Assembly (NCBI GenBank): GCA_019155185.1
Contig: CM032813.1
Coordinates: 3,700,001-3,764,000, forward strand
Source: Beaufortia kweichowensis
Taxonomy: Eukaryota; Chordata; Actinopteri; Cypriniformes; Gastromyzontidae
DNA: 64,000 nt
Direction of reading: 5' to 3'
In this document: positions 23,941 through 37,210 of the stretch, one piece after another
How positions within the stretch are numbered: position 1 is the first letter of the stretch
How the letters are laid out: every line of letters starts with the position of its first letter
Notes under the pieces: model-generated
What the model was told of the DNA's origin: nothing
Database searches by the model: none
What the model saw: only the letters and a program-made list of their open reading frames with translations
Position numbers and translations under genes: made by a program

Positions 23941-26900
23941 AATGTAACTAACAGTAGATAAATGTCAATGTCTTTAAGAAAATCTATTTATCCTCATGAA
24001 AACTATGAGGAAAACAAGCATGTGATCAGATTTACAGATGATGGGTGGAACTAATATACAGCTTCTACACATCGATCTGTTGTAAACTAGGTTCATCATG
24101 ATTCTAAGCACACTGTGAACCTTAACACACTGAATTCCTTTACAACCGTAAGCATGAGCTGTCTGCACCTGAAACCATTACAAGACCTTGTCAATGAGGT
24201 TAATGCGTTTAAAAAAACAACTCAAACATGTGGGCATGATCTTAGATCAGCATCTTTGCTAGATCAGCAACTGCTAATGCCACACATGCACCCTTGCCTC
24301 ATTTAAAAAATACTTTTATAATTATTCATGCACAGTAATGACAATCTGCATGACACAGAAAAATGTGTATTAAAATGACCCAAATGCACACATCTAGCAC
24401 TATATCCTGAACATTTAAGATGTAAGTAAAGCTCTGCATGTTTGTTTGCATATAGAATTACTGGAGAAAAACAGAATATTATATGATTACTCCGCTATCC
24501 CACAGAGTGACACACATTCTGATTTGTAGACGACTTAAAAATGTGTTTATTTCACAGGAAAGATTAGACAAAATTGGGATGTGCACAGCAGGATTTAATC
24601 TGATTTAAACACTGAACTGTGTTTCACCTCAGAATAGAGAACAAAACGTGATCAAAATGTCATGACTGTATTTTAACCAGAATCATACGGTTGCATAAAA
24701 TTCAACATTTTCAGTTATTTACTTGCTATGGGTGATTATGGCATAGTGATTGAAGTAATTATTACCATTTCTGGCCAATCAGAGTATGATATGGCCACCG
24801 TTGAGCATTTTCGCTGAATATTGTATTACCCTTAAAGCCGATGTATACATCAAAAGTCATATTATATGCATTTTTGAATAGTTCTCTCATAAATGCTGCA
24901 TTTTCAGTGTTTCTGTGTGGCTTTTAGTAATTTGATGGGGAACTTCCTTCTGTTGCAGAATCTCTGTTTTCATCATTTATTCATTTGAAGTTGCAATCCA
25001 CTGTGACACCAGCGGTTTAATGAGTAAATACGCCTGACATTTAGTATTACAATGAGTGCCACAACATTAATTTTGTTTTTGTCTAAACTGTTTAAATGTC
25101 ACAGCAAATAAGGCCACAGCAGAAAAAGATGTGAACAAAGTTTCCATATTATAAAGCAACCCTGTTAGTGTAGATGCTGCAGATATTTTCCTTTTCACAG
25201 AATAAGATCCAGCTTTACTCAAACACACACAAACCAGACAACTGAGATCCTTTAGCCTGTCTATAATATTTTGTTGTCACATTAGTTATAACATTTAGGG
25301 AAGAACTAAAAGCAAGTAAAAGCAACAATCATATGGCATCTATCTATTTCCTATGGGTTTATGATTTCTTTAAAGCAATTCATAACTTTTTAATAAAAAA
25401 AAGTAATGTAATTAAATAAGTGATGGAGCTTTAAACTTCCTGCATCTCTTTTAATATTTGGCAACAACAAGATTTTGAAACAAAAATAAAAAAAGCACTC
25501 GTAAATTTCTTCCAGAACATTATCCATTTATTTCATGGACATTTCCATTTGCAAAAACACAACGCAAAGCAGTACAAAATTCAAAACACAGGTGAAAAAA
25601 AATCAATATGAAAAAAGTATTGCCCCAGTTTCTGCTTTTTTACAGTGTACTATCCAAACGGAGACCCAACAAGCACTTATGGATTTATAGTAATCGTCAA
25701 CTCTATCATTGATCTACGATCACAGCCCTTTCTGCAATATTTCTAAATATTGCAGAGATTACTTTTACAACACCCTTTTAAAATAGCTACTAAAGCTGAC
25801 CATCGGCACAGTTATTGCAGTTTTTATATCATCATACAGCAATCGTAAAAATGATAGCAGCCACTGTACTATGGGCACTCAACAGCTACTAACCCACACA
25901 TATGATCCTCCACATCTACTGCTGTGATGATTTAGTGGATTGTGGTGTTCAGAGGACCTATTGTCTCAATCTATGTAGAATGTCATCAATCATGACATGG
26001 AACTGATAACAGCGGCATGTCATGATGATGCCTGAAAAAGGAGTATAAAACTGCATCAAGCTTCAGTGCGATAAGATACTTGATATTCAACAGGCATGAA
26101 AACTTTAGAAATATAAATCATGTTGGGCTCCGCCCAGGCAGTGAGATTTAATAAAGCCACACCCATTTAATCACACCGTCACTTGACATGACAAAACAAC
26201 ATCTACTGTAAGATCTACAATTCCATGTCAGCACATCATCTGAATGTGAACCAGGCTCACACACCCACAGATTCACCATCACGGTATATCACAGAGTGTT
26301 GAATAATGCACAAAAACGCACGCCTGCATAAGTAGTTTGCCTTAGGTAATATGAAATATCATTTTCCACCACCCGCCCACTAGCAATGAGCCCCTGGATT
26401 TACTCTCCTTATTACCTCTGTGTAGCATTTAATTTCCTGGGTATTTAGAGCCGTTATTGCTACAAGCAGGCGCACGTCAGGACGGGCAATCACTCCAGGC
26501 AATGCAGCATGACACTGACGCATCATTCAGTCATTCAGAACTCGGTGTGTGCATGCATTAACCCGGCTGTTTATTTTCTCCGAGTACACTAGCTACAATC
26601 CATCACACCATTGATTGCTGAGAAACACCTATGCTCGGGAAAAATGGTCTAAATGAAGTGTGTGCCACGGATGGGATTGATTTTAATTTAAAGGTTCTCA
26701 CAACTGTGCTATAATGAATATGTCACGAGCCGTTGAGGAAGTCCTGGTAGTAGACCTGTTTGCAGTTCTCTAGGGGACATGCTGAGATGATCTCTCTTTA
26801 CTGAGCTAATCATGGGTAGAATAGGTTCCTGCATGTATACATGGATGTCATGTAACCTTTGCAAAATCACATACTCAGATTGGTGACTGTATCAATCTTC

Positions 26901-27964
26901 AGCAGATGAAAAATGCAGGCTACTTTTAAGAGATAATGTAACATGAAGGATTCTAATGGCATCCTTGTTTTTGAGATGCAGGTTTATCTCTCAGAGGCAT
27001 TAATGGATATGACCGAACACAATAAGGCAAAAAAACTAAGATTTTATGCATTTTATTTCCTTGTTGCCTATGTGAATGCATCTTTTGCCCATCATTTTGT
27101 CCTGCACACTAACTTTTATTATGATTAGACACATACACTTGGAGTGTTAAATATCAGACAATTACTCTTACAAAAGTTAACGCCATGACAAATGCTTGCA
27201 ACCCACTAGAACATATTTTTTACTCCATTACCTCTTCATTAATTTTAGGTGAGGAAAGATTAAATGTTTAACAGCATCATTGTTACTGATGGACATAATG
27301 CTGGAAAACAATCAATCCTTTGCTGGCATTTTTTTTTAATTAAACAAGACACATTAAAACAATGAAATGTAACTAAGCAATAGAGCAGTTAACCAAAGAC
27401 ACATTATTTAGCCTCATAAACACAGGTTTACAAGACTTTATTTATATCAGCTGTAATTTCGTTTAGTACTATGTTTACTTCATAACATTATCAGTGGTAA
27501 ACCAACAAGGTTTTTCAAATTAACCAATAAATATGATGCAATGATGCTTGTGTATAAATAAAATACATTGGCATGGCACGTAAAATATCCCCTTATCTCT
27601 CAGTGGTTTAAAACCCCAAAACGAACCCTCCCCCTATAACATGTCCTCAGCTGAGAGGAAGGATATACCCTACTTCCCTAAACTCCACACCCTAGCATGT
27701 GTATAACACACTGGGAAGAGTGAGGAGAGGATTACATGTTGGCTTAAAGACTCTCATAGGGATCAACCTGTGGGTGGAAACCCTCAAAACAGGCGATAGA
27801 GAGGATCCATGTAACTATCCTGCATTCCTTTCTCATCTATAGAGGACAGTAGGAATTTAAAAGAAAAATGAGCTAATGTGGTGATTTTTTACACTGTAAT
27901 AAGTGTAAAGTCTTGTCAAAATGTATATTTATCCCATATAAAATATAAAAATCCCATTTATTTA

Positions 27965-28057
27965 TTTACCTTAAAATAATGCTTTATCTTTCTAATTCCT
28001 TGGCGGCTCAACCCAATCCTCTTCTGGTCTGAATACTTGAGGCAGGAGAGGAAGTAG
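27965..28057 (-). other. orphan exon-like segment (possible exon)
   Basis: Bounded by TCCCTCAG and AAG|GTAAAT on the minus strand, it has one open frame (for example YFLSCLKYSDQKRIGL). No flanking exon in compatible phase was found and I do not recognise the protein. It could be a lncRNA exon or chance. Confidence 0.2.
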
Positions 28058-28845
28058 GCTGAGGGAGACAGGAAACAGGAAGTAGAAGCAGAAATAAATG
28101 AGAGCTGAAATAGCGAAAGGGGTAATTTCCCTCCTTCATTACAATGACTACAACAACTCCATTCTTGAAAACTCTGTACAACTTTCTTCTGGAATCCTAG
28201 AAAGCTTCTGTGTTTCATGAACAGCATGAACCAGAAAAATTACTATTAAAATTAAAGTTACACGTTATGTGACTCTAATAATCATAAATTATTTAGAAAC
28301 GATTGGATTTGAGCTTCCACATCTAAATCTCATTTTGTGCTGAATGTACAGCAAACATTCAGTTTATATACTTACTCTATATCCTTTAAGTCCAATCGCA
28401 ACCCTTTGCCAATGAAACCAATATCAAACCAAATGCAGTTTAGTTTTCATTACAATAATGTCTCATTCATTAACATAAATGCATTTACAGGTAATGATTG
28501 ATTATTTTTACTTTCAAATAACAATAATAATAATTATGATTATTCTACAAACAATATCCACAGCAATATTGTATAAGTAGAAAAGAACTAAATTCTGGTT
28601 TTGGTGCTAAAGGGGTACTGAAACTGATAGGGGTGATGGGCGAAATGGTTGGGAAAGACTGATCTAACAGACATTTAAAACAACAACAAAAAAAGAAATT
28701 TATTAAGAGCAATTCATTAATTCACAATTGTGGTTTTAAATGATTTGCCTGTGTGTGTGTGTTTGTTGATCACCTGTGTATACCCACCACATGTCTCTGT
28801 TCCTCTGTGTTGGTCACATGCGTTTTCTTTTCCCCACCAGGCTGA

Positions 28846-29094
28846 GAACTGTTGTGTCCACATCTTAGAACGGCTCGATGGGACAACCCAGCGGGAAAAA
28901 CATATGAGGCAAGGTCACAGTACACCCTCCACCCCTCTAAGCAGGAAGTGCCGAAGGGCCTGGCCCATCAGAGACAGGAAGCACAAAGTGCAAACCAGCA
29001 TCCCCAACCCAACCCTCCAACCAGGAAGTACACAGAAATCTCAATGTCGCTTGCATGCCAGCAATAAAACTTTCGCATGCACTGTAACACAGTA
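28846..29094 (+). other. orphan exon-like GC-rich segment
   Basis: A good acceptor (TCTTTTCCCCACCAG) is followed by about 250 bp of GC-richer sequence with two overlapping open frames (one with ENCCVHILERLDGTTQRE, one with WDNPAGKTYEARSQYT). An AATAAA follows at 29065. It could be the last exon of an unseen transcript. No homology is recognised. Confidence 0.25.
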
Positions 29095-30175
29095 AAGACC
29101 TCTTACTATATTCCAAGGTATATACATATGATATATTTAATAATCATACTTCATGGAGAAACTAATCTATCAACTACCCAAACAAAGAAAAACATCACGG
29201 CCAAACTATGCGATTAAATAGGAAATACATCAGCACAGTAAAGGAAACCGTTCTCATCAAGATTATGACTTACGCCTTTATTAGTCTCTGATTAAAATAA
29301 ACTACATGTTAACTATTCTGCAACCTACTGTAACACCATCAAACAATTAAACAACACACATGTATGTCATTTGTACTAAGCATGAATACAGCTACTTAAA
29401 TCTGTCTTCCCAGAAATTATGACCAGACCCTCAACTGATGTGGACTAAATGATTACCCTTTAGGCAACATCTGCTTAAAGTAAACACATCCATCAAGTAT
29501 TAAATAACCTAATATGTGCAAGGGATAATTCCACTTTTAATACGGGGTGTCAGTGGATGAGAGAATATTTATCGCCAGGACAGCAATTTATGAAAACATC
29601 CTTGGCAGGCTTTTGTCTGTGATATTTTTAGCCTCGGAGAAATGCATGAGATTCAATATACCTGTAGATTACACACACACTGTACAAAGTGTAATGACGT
29701 TGTGAGTGCTGCAAATAAATCATGAACGCTTTAATCAAACCACAAAGGTATAACAGAATAATCAATCATTCAGCGTTCTCTTTCTCTCGCTCTCTTTCTC
29801 TCCGTCCTGGGCAACATCCCTGCAGTGTCCATAGTTCATAATGATGTCAGGTACTTTCAAACACAGTATTATTATTATAACTACATGTATTTCAGATACT
29901 TCAATGTGAATATCCTCAGAGGTCCTAAAAAGCACAACACCACCTCTAACACAATAACATAAACAGTAATAAATCATTTCTAAACCTTGCTGGATAAAAA
30001 ACATGGAAAGGAAAATGAATCTAGCTACTAGTGCACAGCCATCACCATAAACACTTGTCACAAATAACGCCCTTGATGAAAACTTTCACATGTCTGTGAT
30101 GCCCATAAGGCCCCATTTATTATCATACGATTCAGAAAAATGTTCCTTTGCAGAGCCTTTTTTATATTAGGCCAC

Positions 30176-30440
30176 TTAAAGGGATAGTTCACCCAAAAAT
30201 TAAAATTTTCATTTTTATCACAATCATGTTTCACATCTCTATGACTTGTTTGCATGCACTAGAGAATGATGAAGACTGACAGCTGTAATCGGTATTCATT
30301 TTCAATGCATCTTTTCTCCAAACAATGAAATTAAATAGGGACTACAGCTGTCAGTCCATGACATTCTGCCATACATCATCTTTTGTGTTCCATGGATTAA
30401 AGTCATACAGGTTCGCAGAAACATGAAGGTGAATTGATTG
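30176..30440 (+). repeat. cyprinid foldback MITE, right end degraded
   Basis: It begins TTAAAGGGATAGTTCACCC and has TCTATGACTTG, the inner TTTTGTGTTCCATGGATTAA and ATACAGGTTCGCAGAAACAT, in the same order as in the complete copy at 63602. Confidence 0.75.
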
Positions 30441-30551
30441 GAGAATGAGATTTTCTGTACACTGTCCTAGACTACAGCTAGCTTCTACCTAGCTTACAAT
30501 TTTAGTTCACAGTTTCTCTTTTGTCAGTAAATCCTAGATGTCATGAGAGAT

Positions 30552-30645
30552 GGTTCCCAGGAGGTAAAGGTGGGCAGTGATAGGACCAAGGCCAGAAACA
30601 TCATTAAGGATCCAGGAACCCATATAAAACCACTGAAAACTGCTA
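30552..30645 (+). repeat. possible LINE reverse-transcriptase tail fragment
   Basis: One plus-strand frame reads RTKARNIIKDPGTH, resembling the conserved C-terminal KARNIIKDPSHP motif of fish LINE ORF2 proteins. It is too short to assign to a family. Confidence 0.3.
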
Positions 30646-32522
30646 CTTAGAGATGTCTGCTTTAGGGCAAAATGTGAAATGCGCCACAAGCCAGACCCAG
30701 ATCCTAATGAGGATGCTGACGAGCCTGAACACTACTTACTACAGTAAATACAGGAAACCAAAACTAACAGATACACATTTTATATATACGCATATTTATT
30801 GTTATGCTTAATTTAAACTTTTGTTTAATGTAAAGAGGCTTTCATAAAATTTTATACACAAAATTATTGCAAATAAATTACAAAATTGAAAAAAATATAT
30901 ATATTAAAACATACAATTAATGTTTGCACAGACCAGAAGCGTAAGGAATAAGAAATCCAAAACTAATAAAAATTATACAATAGATTGGGAAATCCAATGG
31001 ACTGTAAACCATTCAATCCAAATTTGGGTAATGTACCTCCCCTGGTGGAACAATCGGGGACTTTAAATGGCTTTTCTCTAAATGCTGCTCTAAAAGCATT
31101 TTATTTCATGATTTTTCTGAACCGGTCCATTATAAGAAATGTTATATTTTGTGAAGTTGAACTTTAATTGTACTGTAAGTTAATGTCTTGCCGTTTAACG
31201 TTTGCATGGTAAAGACACTTGTCAGACGCTCTTGGGTCCCCCACCAGGCAATCATTATATTTCATAAGCCCTATTCCTATTAAACATATGTTGCTGTATT
31301 CTAGCAAAATTCACATCACATGCACACAATCAAAGGTCATGTGCCGAGTGTGTGTGTGCAGGTAACTGTGAGACAAACCACAAAAGCTGAACAGAATGAT
31401 GGAGCGGTTCAGTAGAAAGAACATGTTATTCTGGTCACTGTGAGTCCTTTACTGCTCTTTATAAAGTCCAGCTGTGATAAATGATAAGACACCTAACCAG
31501 CACAGATATGACATTCACAGTCTCAGTCTAAATGACCTTAGAAAGGGCAGGACTGATAGATATCACAACCCACATAGTGGCTATAAGGAAAAAAGAGCCA
31601 TTTTTTTCAAAAAGCTATACACACTCATCAAAATACATTAAAGGATGTTTGCAACAAGCCACATGTTACTAATCAGTCTTTTTTGCCTTGTATTTCTGAC
31701 AGGCATTATTTTACTAACATTGTTATTTGTACATCACAGCTCCAATACCGGGGAAATTTTATAGTGAGTCTAAATTACAGCAACAAAGACATTCAAACAC
31801 ACAATACTACTGAACAGTATTGCTGTTTAGTAAAGTATTTAGTGTGAATAGGGTTTTAAATCCTCCTTTTTCTCTACGAGCATTTACCGCCACCTGCTGA
31901 CGAGTATTGCTGATGTATTCAATCTGATACAATCACAGTAGATACATTCTTTTTAATAAAAAATAATATAAATTAAAAATAAAATATTAATATATGATGC
32001 ATTGATATATAATAAAATATTCATATATAATGTATTATATATTTATACATAATGAATTAATAATTTAAATAATAATTAATAAACCGTTTTTTTGCATGGC
32101 TCCATCACGTATAGTCTAGAAAAAAAGATCTGGCATTGAAAAATAAAACTTTAATAGACCTTACAAGTTTGGCTATGGATTCATACATTGCAACCTAGCA
32201 TTTAATTTTCACTAAATCTGCGTATATAAAAATATATGCAATAAAGAAATTCAAAAAACGTCATCTGTTTTTTTTTTATATAATCATACTTTTCGTAGGT
32301 AAATACAAAAAAGCTCATGTTTCATAGGCTAACCTTCCCTCCTTTTTTATTTGCGCGTGATCAGTTACATCTTCACATTAACACCAGCAACACAACCCAA
32401 CACAACAAAAGTCCTGTAACCAACCAACTCACTGACAGAAAGTGACACCAACACCAACATACAAAATCCCTGAACGTGTAGCGTTACAGATAAAGTGATT
32501 CATGTAAACATGGCTTTTACTA

Positions 32523-32579
32523 CCTGACCTTTCTGTAAATAAATCGACGTGCTGGCCCGAACATCACCTGCAGCAACAT
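32523..32579 (-). other. candidate first exon of an unidentified gene
   Basis: An ATG at 32579 opens MLLQVMFGPARRFIYRKV, an Arg-rich, mitochondrial-presequence-like start. It ends at CAG|GTAGTA (or AAAG|GTCAGG). Sequence upstream (32580-32690) is GC-richer with a GC box (GCCACGCCCCC), like a small promoter. No downstream exon could be found in the gap, so this may be a pseudo-exon. Confidence 0.25.
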
Positions 32580-33229
32580 TTTCACGACACCTGTGTCCAA
32601 ACCACTTGCGTTCTCTGTGACGTCTCTTCACCTTTGACCCGTTCAGGTTTACTGACCTGGGGGCGTGGCTTTAATTAAAGTTCCTGTGACTGAGGAAACA
32701 GCACATTTGAACATAGCAAAATGTAAAAGATAACTGCAAGTTATGAGATCTAACATTATAACACTGTTTTTTCATAAACGTGTATCTGGTAAGATATTAA
32801 ACGAGAGGTTAAGGGCTCTTGGTTAACCACTGTTATTTTTAAAACACTTTCTAGTAAATTTCTAAATAAGTTGAATGTGCCTTACGTGACATGCTAATAA
32901 ACAAAATTACATTTTATATTTTGGAAAGTAAACTATTTTAATCAATTTAATTTCACTTAGTCATACATTAATCAGACAGCAGCACAAAAAAGCACAAAGA
33001 TTACTTGTAATCATAAAGAGGATTTAATTGAACAATGTGATGAATCAGAAGTGGGTTCAGAACAATCATTAACAGCCTATAGACATTCATCAAATGTTAG
33101 TTAGGCTTTTACAATTCAAAGAGCTTCTACTGAGAACAACTTTACACATAATGTTAAAGCTATATGGCTTGCTTTTCTATTTAGAAAAAAAGTAGATAAA
33201 ATCGTACCTGTATATACACACATACATAC

Positions 33230-33503
33230 ATATTTACATGTCTTGATTTATTGTTATTTGTGAAATTTTTCCATTTTTTTAAAAATAGCAGTACAGGAAG
33301 AGAGTGCATTTGTCACGCAATTGGTACACTCAAAAGTTGTTATTACATCAATAACTTTACATGTAAAAAGCATAAAATTTTCAAGCAAGACAAAGTACAA
33401 AAAAGGGACTTTGAAGCGTAACTTTCAAATCCATGCAAATTTAGAAAAAAAAACATTCAGAAAGTGTTCTTTCAGGGTTTTTCATCATGTCAAGACGAAT
33501 GAC
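33230..33503 (-). other. dido1: dido1 3' untranslated region
   Basis: It follows the stop at 33504. A canonical AATAAA lies on the minus strand at 33252-33247, about 250 nt after the stop. The exact cleavage site is not determined. Confidence 0.6.
33247..33252 (-). terminator. dido1: putative dido1 polyadenylation signal AATAAA
   Basis: TTTATT on the plus strand is AATAAA on the transcript strand, correctly spaced after the dido1 stop codon. Confidence 0.55.
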
Positions 33504-36500
33504 TTACGAATGGGATTCAGATTCTGTAGACTTTGCTCTTGAGCTGTCAGACTTTTCTCTTTTGTCATCTTTCCTCTCTCTGCTTCTGCTTCTGTCCCGT
33601 CTGTTTCTCTCTTTCTCCTTCCCCCTGTCTCTGTCTCTGTCCCGATCTCTGTCTCTATCTCTTCTGTCACGATCTTTTCCACGTTCACGTTCTCTGCTCC
33701 TTGAGCGTTCTCGTCTCCTCTCCCTGTTATCCCGGTCACGATCTCTTTCTCGGTCTCTGTCTCTGTTCTTGGCTCTCTCTCGTTCATAGTCTTTTCTGTC
33801 TTGCTCTTTCTCCCTGCCTCTGTCTCTGTCACGATCCCGGTCCCTCCTCTTGTCTCCGTCTCCATCTCTGTATCGGTCAGACTCTCTACCTCTACTGTGA
33901 TCCCGCTCTCTGCTATGTTCCCTGTCCTTTTCTCTGCTGCGCTCCCTGTCCTTTTCTCTGCTGCGCTCCCTGTCCTTTTCTCTGCTGCGCTCCCTGTCCT
34001 TTTCTCTGCTGCGCTCCCTGTCCTTTTCTCTGCTGCGCTCCCTGTCCTTTTCTCTGCTGCGCTCCCTGTCCTTTTCTCTGCTGCGCTCCCTGTCCTTTTC
34101 TCTGCTGCGCTCCCTGTCCTTTTCTCTGCTGCGCTCCCTGTCCTTTTCTCTGCTATGACCATGTTCCCGATCTCTTTCCCTGCTCCGGTCTCTTTCACGG
34201 TCCCTTTCTCTGCCTCTCTCGTACTCAAGCTCTCTGTTCCAGCCCCATGATCGTCCACCATGCCCACCTTCCCTGTCTCTCCTCCTATCTTCAGACAAAT
34301 CACGCTGCTTCTCTCTCTCTTCAGACAATCTTGAGGAGGCATCTCTGTCACGTGAGCTATTTTCAAATCTACTTGGACGGTTGTGAGGCTCTGAACTGTC
34401 TCTGGAGGAGCAGCTTCGCCGTCTCATTTCAGGAGAGTATCGTCTCCAGTGGTCATCACGGTGGGTGTCTGGACTGTGTCCGCCTACTCGGGCCTGTATT
34501 GGGATAGGACCATCAGTAGGTGTTGGAAGCAAAGGTCCACGAATAGGTCTAACATCACTTATGTTGTCTTCATTATAGTTATATCGTGGTGGCGGACCAG
34601 TTTCTTTATCATAATGCCCAGGTGGCGGACCTCTTGGACCACCAAACTGCTGCACTGCTGGACCTCTGTGCCTTTCAAAGTCTTGAGACGAACTTCCCCG
34701 TTGTTCCTCAAATGACCCCCTGTGTTGAGGTGAGCCACGAAACTGGTTTGAAGGTGGAAATCGCTGTCCTGACAAATCACCAGTAGGACCAGAGGGCCCC
34801 CTCCGTCCATCAAAGTGGTTTGGTGGTGGACCCCTAAAAGGCGGAGCTTGTGTGGGTATCTGGGGTTTCTCTATTCCCTGATAAGAGTTTCCACCATCAT
34901 CACTAGGGACTCTTGTCATATTAGATGGAGGTCCACGATCCCCAATGTTATGGGAGGAAGGTGGGCCTCTTGGTCCTGGGAAATGGGATGGTGGTGGTGC
35001 TCTATTATCAAAGTGACTTGGAGGGGGGCCTGGGAATGGTGGAGGTGGGCCTCTAGGTGCAGAGAAATTAAAAGGGAGTGGAGGACCGGCAAACCTTTGT
35101 CCTTCAAAGTTAGGAGGAGGTGGTCCAGGTGGTGGAGGTCCTGGAGGTAGGCCTCTTGGTCCAATATGCTGGGGGGGCATTGAATTCATAGAATTATCAA
35201 ATATCTGAGGTGGAGGAGGACCTCTCTGACCCATTGGTTGGAATGGAGGTGGGCCTCTTGGTGTAAAATTAGGAGGTGGTGGACCTCTTGGAGCCTCATA
35301 CTGAGAATTGCTTACCCACTGATTCTGGTAAGGTGGATAAGATCCAGGAGGTAGATACTGAGATCGATCATTTTCTCCAAGGGGAGGCGGTGGACCTTGC
35401 ATTGGGGGTATTTGTATCGGTGGTGGTGGTCTTGACATTGGAGGAGGGAGATGCATGGTTGGTGGAACAGTCATTGGTGGTGGGCCTTGCATAGGAGGTG
35501 GACCAAGAATGGGTGGAGGCCCAATTGGGAGAGGAAAAGACATTGGAGGTGGAATGTTTGAGGGATTTGTTGTTGTTATCCGTTGTATATGGGAACTGTG
35601 AGAATCCATGTAATTGTCCTGCATGAGATCATCTGGTATTTCTGAGTGTACAGATGTAGACGATGAACTGATTGTTGAAATGCTGTAGTATGTGGTTGTA
35701 GTGGTCTCAATAGGCTGTCCACTGGTTGAAACCTGATCAGCTTTTAATATACTGGCAGAATTAGGCCACACCTCCTCAAAACTTTTACTTTCAGATTCAA
35801 TAGGATCCTCTTTAATTTCTTTTTCCTCTGGTTCATTTTCCACATAGCTTTCCACTAACTCTGGATCAATGTTTTCTCCTAGTAATGGAATAGAAACATC
35901 TGTGCTCTCTGTACTAAGGAAAGGTACAGCTTCACTTGTGTCTTCCTCTTCAGGCTTGGATCCTTCTGTTTGCAGGATGTCAGGCTGCACTTCTTGAGGA
36001 TCCAAGGTAATAGTGACTTGTGATTGTGGTGTGTCTGTAGAAGGTTCTTCTACTAATGCGTCTGCAGTAGAGTCCAGCTGTGCTGTTTGTACATCTGTGG
36101 TTATGCAGATTTGTGATGGTGATGGCTCAGTCACTGCAGTTTGCTGTGGAGTTGGTTTTTCTGTAGTTGGTGGAGATTGCTCTTCTTTCTCTATAGAATC
36201 AGATGTCTGTCTTCTATTTGCTGCAGCAGCTCTAGGATCCCTACTCTGCCTTGGGTCTCTTCTCTGGTTAATAACTGGAGTAGCTGAGCTCTTTGCCACT
36301 AGGTCTTCAACCTTTTTACCGAGCTGCAACAACTGGCTGTTAGCTAGTAGAGATGTCACAGGCTGGGAAATCAAAGTCTCTGGTATTTGTTGAACTGGAT
36401 CCTCGTGTCTCTCTAAATGCAGCTTCTGTTCCTCAACGTGTTTGTCTTCAAGCCCTTTCTGATGTTCCCTTAATTTCCTAGCACCTGGATCCCCAACATC

Positions 36501-37210
36501 ATCAAAAATAGAGTCATCCTCAGGGTCATAAGCAATATCATCCACCACAGCAGAGGTGCCTTCTGCTTGTTTTATTGCTGAAGATACTTTTATTGAAGTA
36601 TGGGCTTTTGCTGTACCGTACCCAACAGCTGGGTCATATTCTTCCTCAGGATCATATGGCCTATCATCCTGAATTTCTACTTCTTTACTCCTATTTATTG
36701 CGAACTGCTGTACAATTGGGTCTAGCAGGGACACAGAGGGCATAGATATCTCTGCAGCGTTTTGGTCTGAAGGTGATGAAGTGACATCAGAATCTTGCTT
36801 TTTCTTACCAAAAAGTGTTTTTAGGATGGTCTGCAGTGGTGTGGAAGAGCCTGCCGGTGCTGCTGCGATATTAGGAGAATTATTGCCTGTGCTAGTGGTG
36901 ACACCAGGTGCTTTTACAGAAGAGAGAATGGAAAGCACAGAAGCTGGGATAGAACTTGAAGATTCAGAGGAACTGAGGGGTGGTGGTGTACCTGGTGGAG
37001 TTGTGCTTATGGAATCTACACTAGATCGAATAGCTTTGTCCTGTTTCATTTCAGATTTTCCAACACTGGATGGTTTTGGGAGGCCTGTCTCATCATCTCT
37101 TAGGGTTTTAGAACGTTTTTCCTCATTTTCTAGAGGGGCTCCAGGACGCTTCTTGTCTTTTTGGCAAATCAACAACCCCAGGAGAAGATTAGGACGAGCT
37201 GGCTCTAGTC
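33504..37210 (-). CDS. dido1: dido1 last coding exon (long C-terminal exon)
   Basis: 3.7 kb. It starts GLEPARPNLLLGLLICQKD, finishing SPOC. An acidic/Ser-Thr-rich region follows (YDPEEEYDPA and IAYDPEDDSIFDDVGDPG). A long Pro/Gly/Phe-rich part has PPPP and RGPPP motifs. The C-terminal 330 residues are RE/RD/RS-rich and include ten copies of SREKDRER. Stop TAA at 33506-33504. The strong codon bias makes long false ORFs on the plus strand. Confidence 0.95.

Larger units (their letters stand above)
16261..33229. other. 17-kb intergenic region without a supported gene
   Basis: Lies between the fgd5 promoter and the dido1 3' end. It is mostly AT-rich. I found repeat fragments (16905, 18879, 22410, 30176, 30552), an RFX X-box (21404) and three weak exon candidates (27958, 28846, 32523). 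GC-balanced patches near 19100-19330, 22680-22860, 23220-23420 and 26340-26660 look like possible conserved noncoding elements, but conservation cannot be judged from one sequence. Confidence 0.6.

Noticed and set aside
33920..34160. Regular direct repeats resembling a CRISPR array
   Set aside because: Units are contiguous 24-mers without spacers, and they encode SREKDRER in frame within dido1.
33533..34507. 324-codon plus-strand ORF opposite the dido1 tail
   Set aside because: It is the antisense shadow of the repetitive RE/RD codons; Cys/Leu/Pro repeats follow the 24-bp unit and no splice or promoter evidence supports it.
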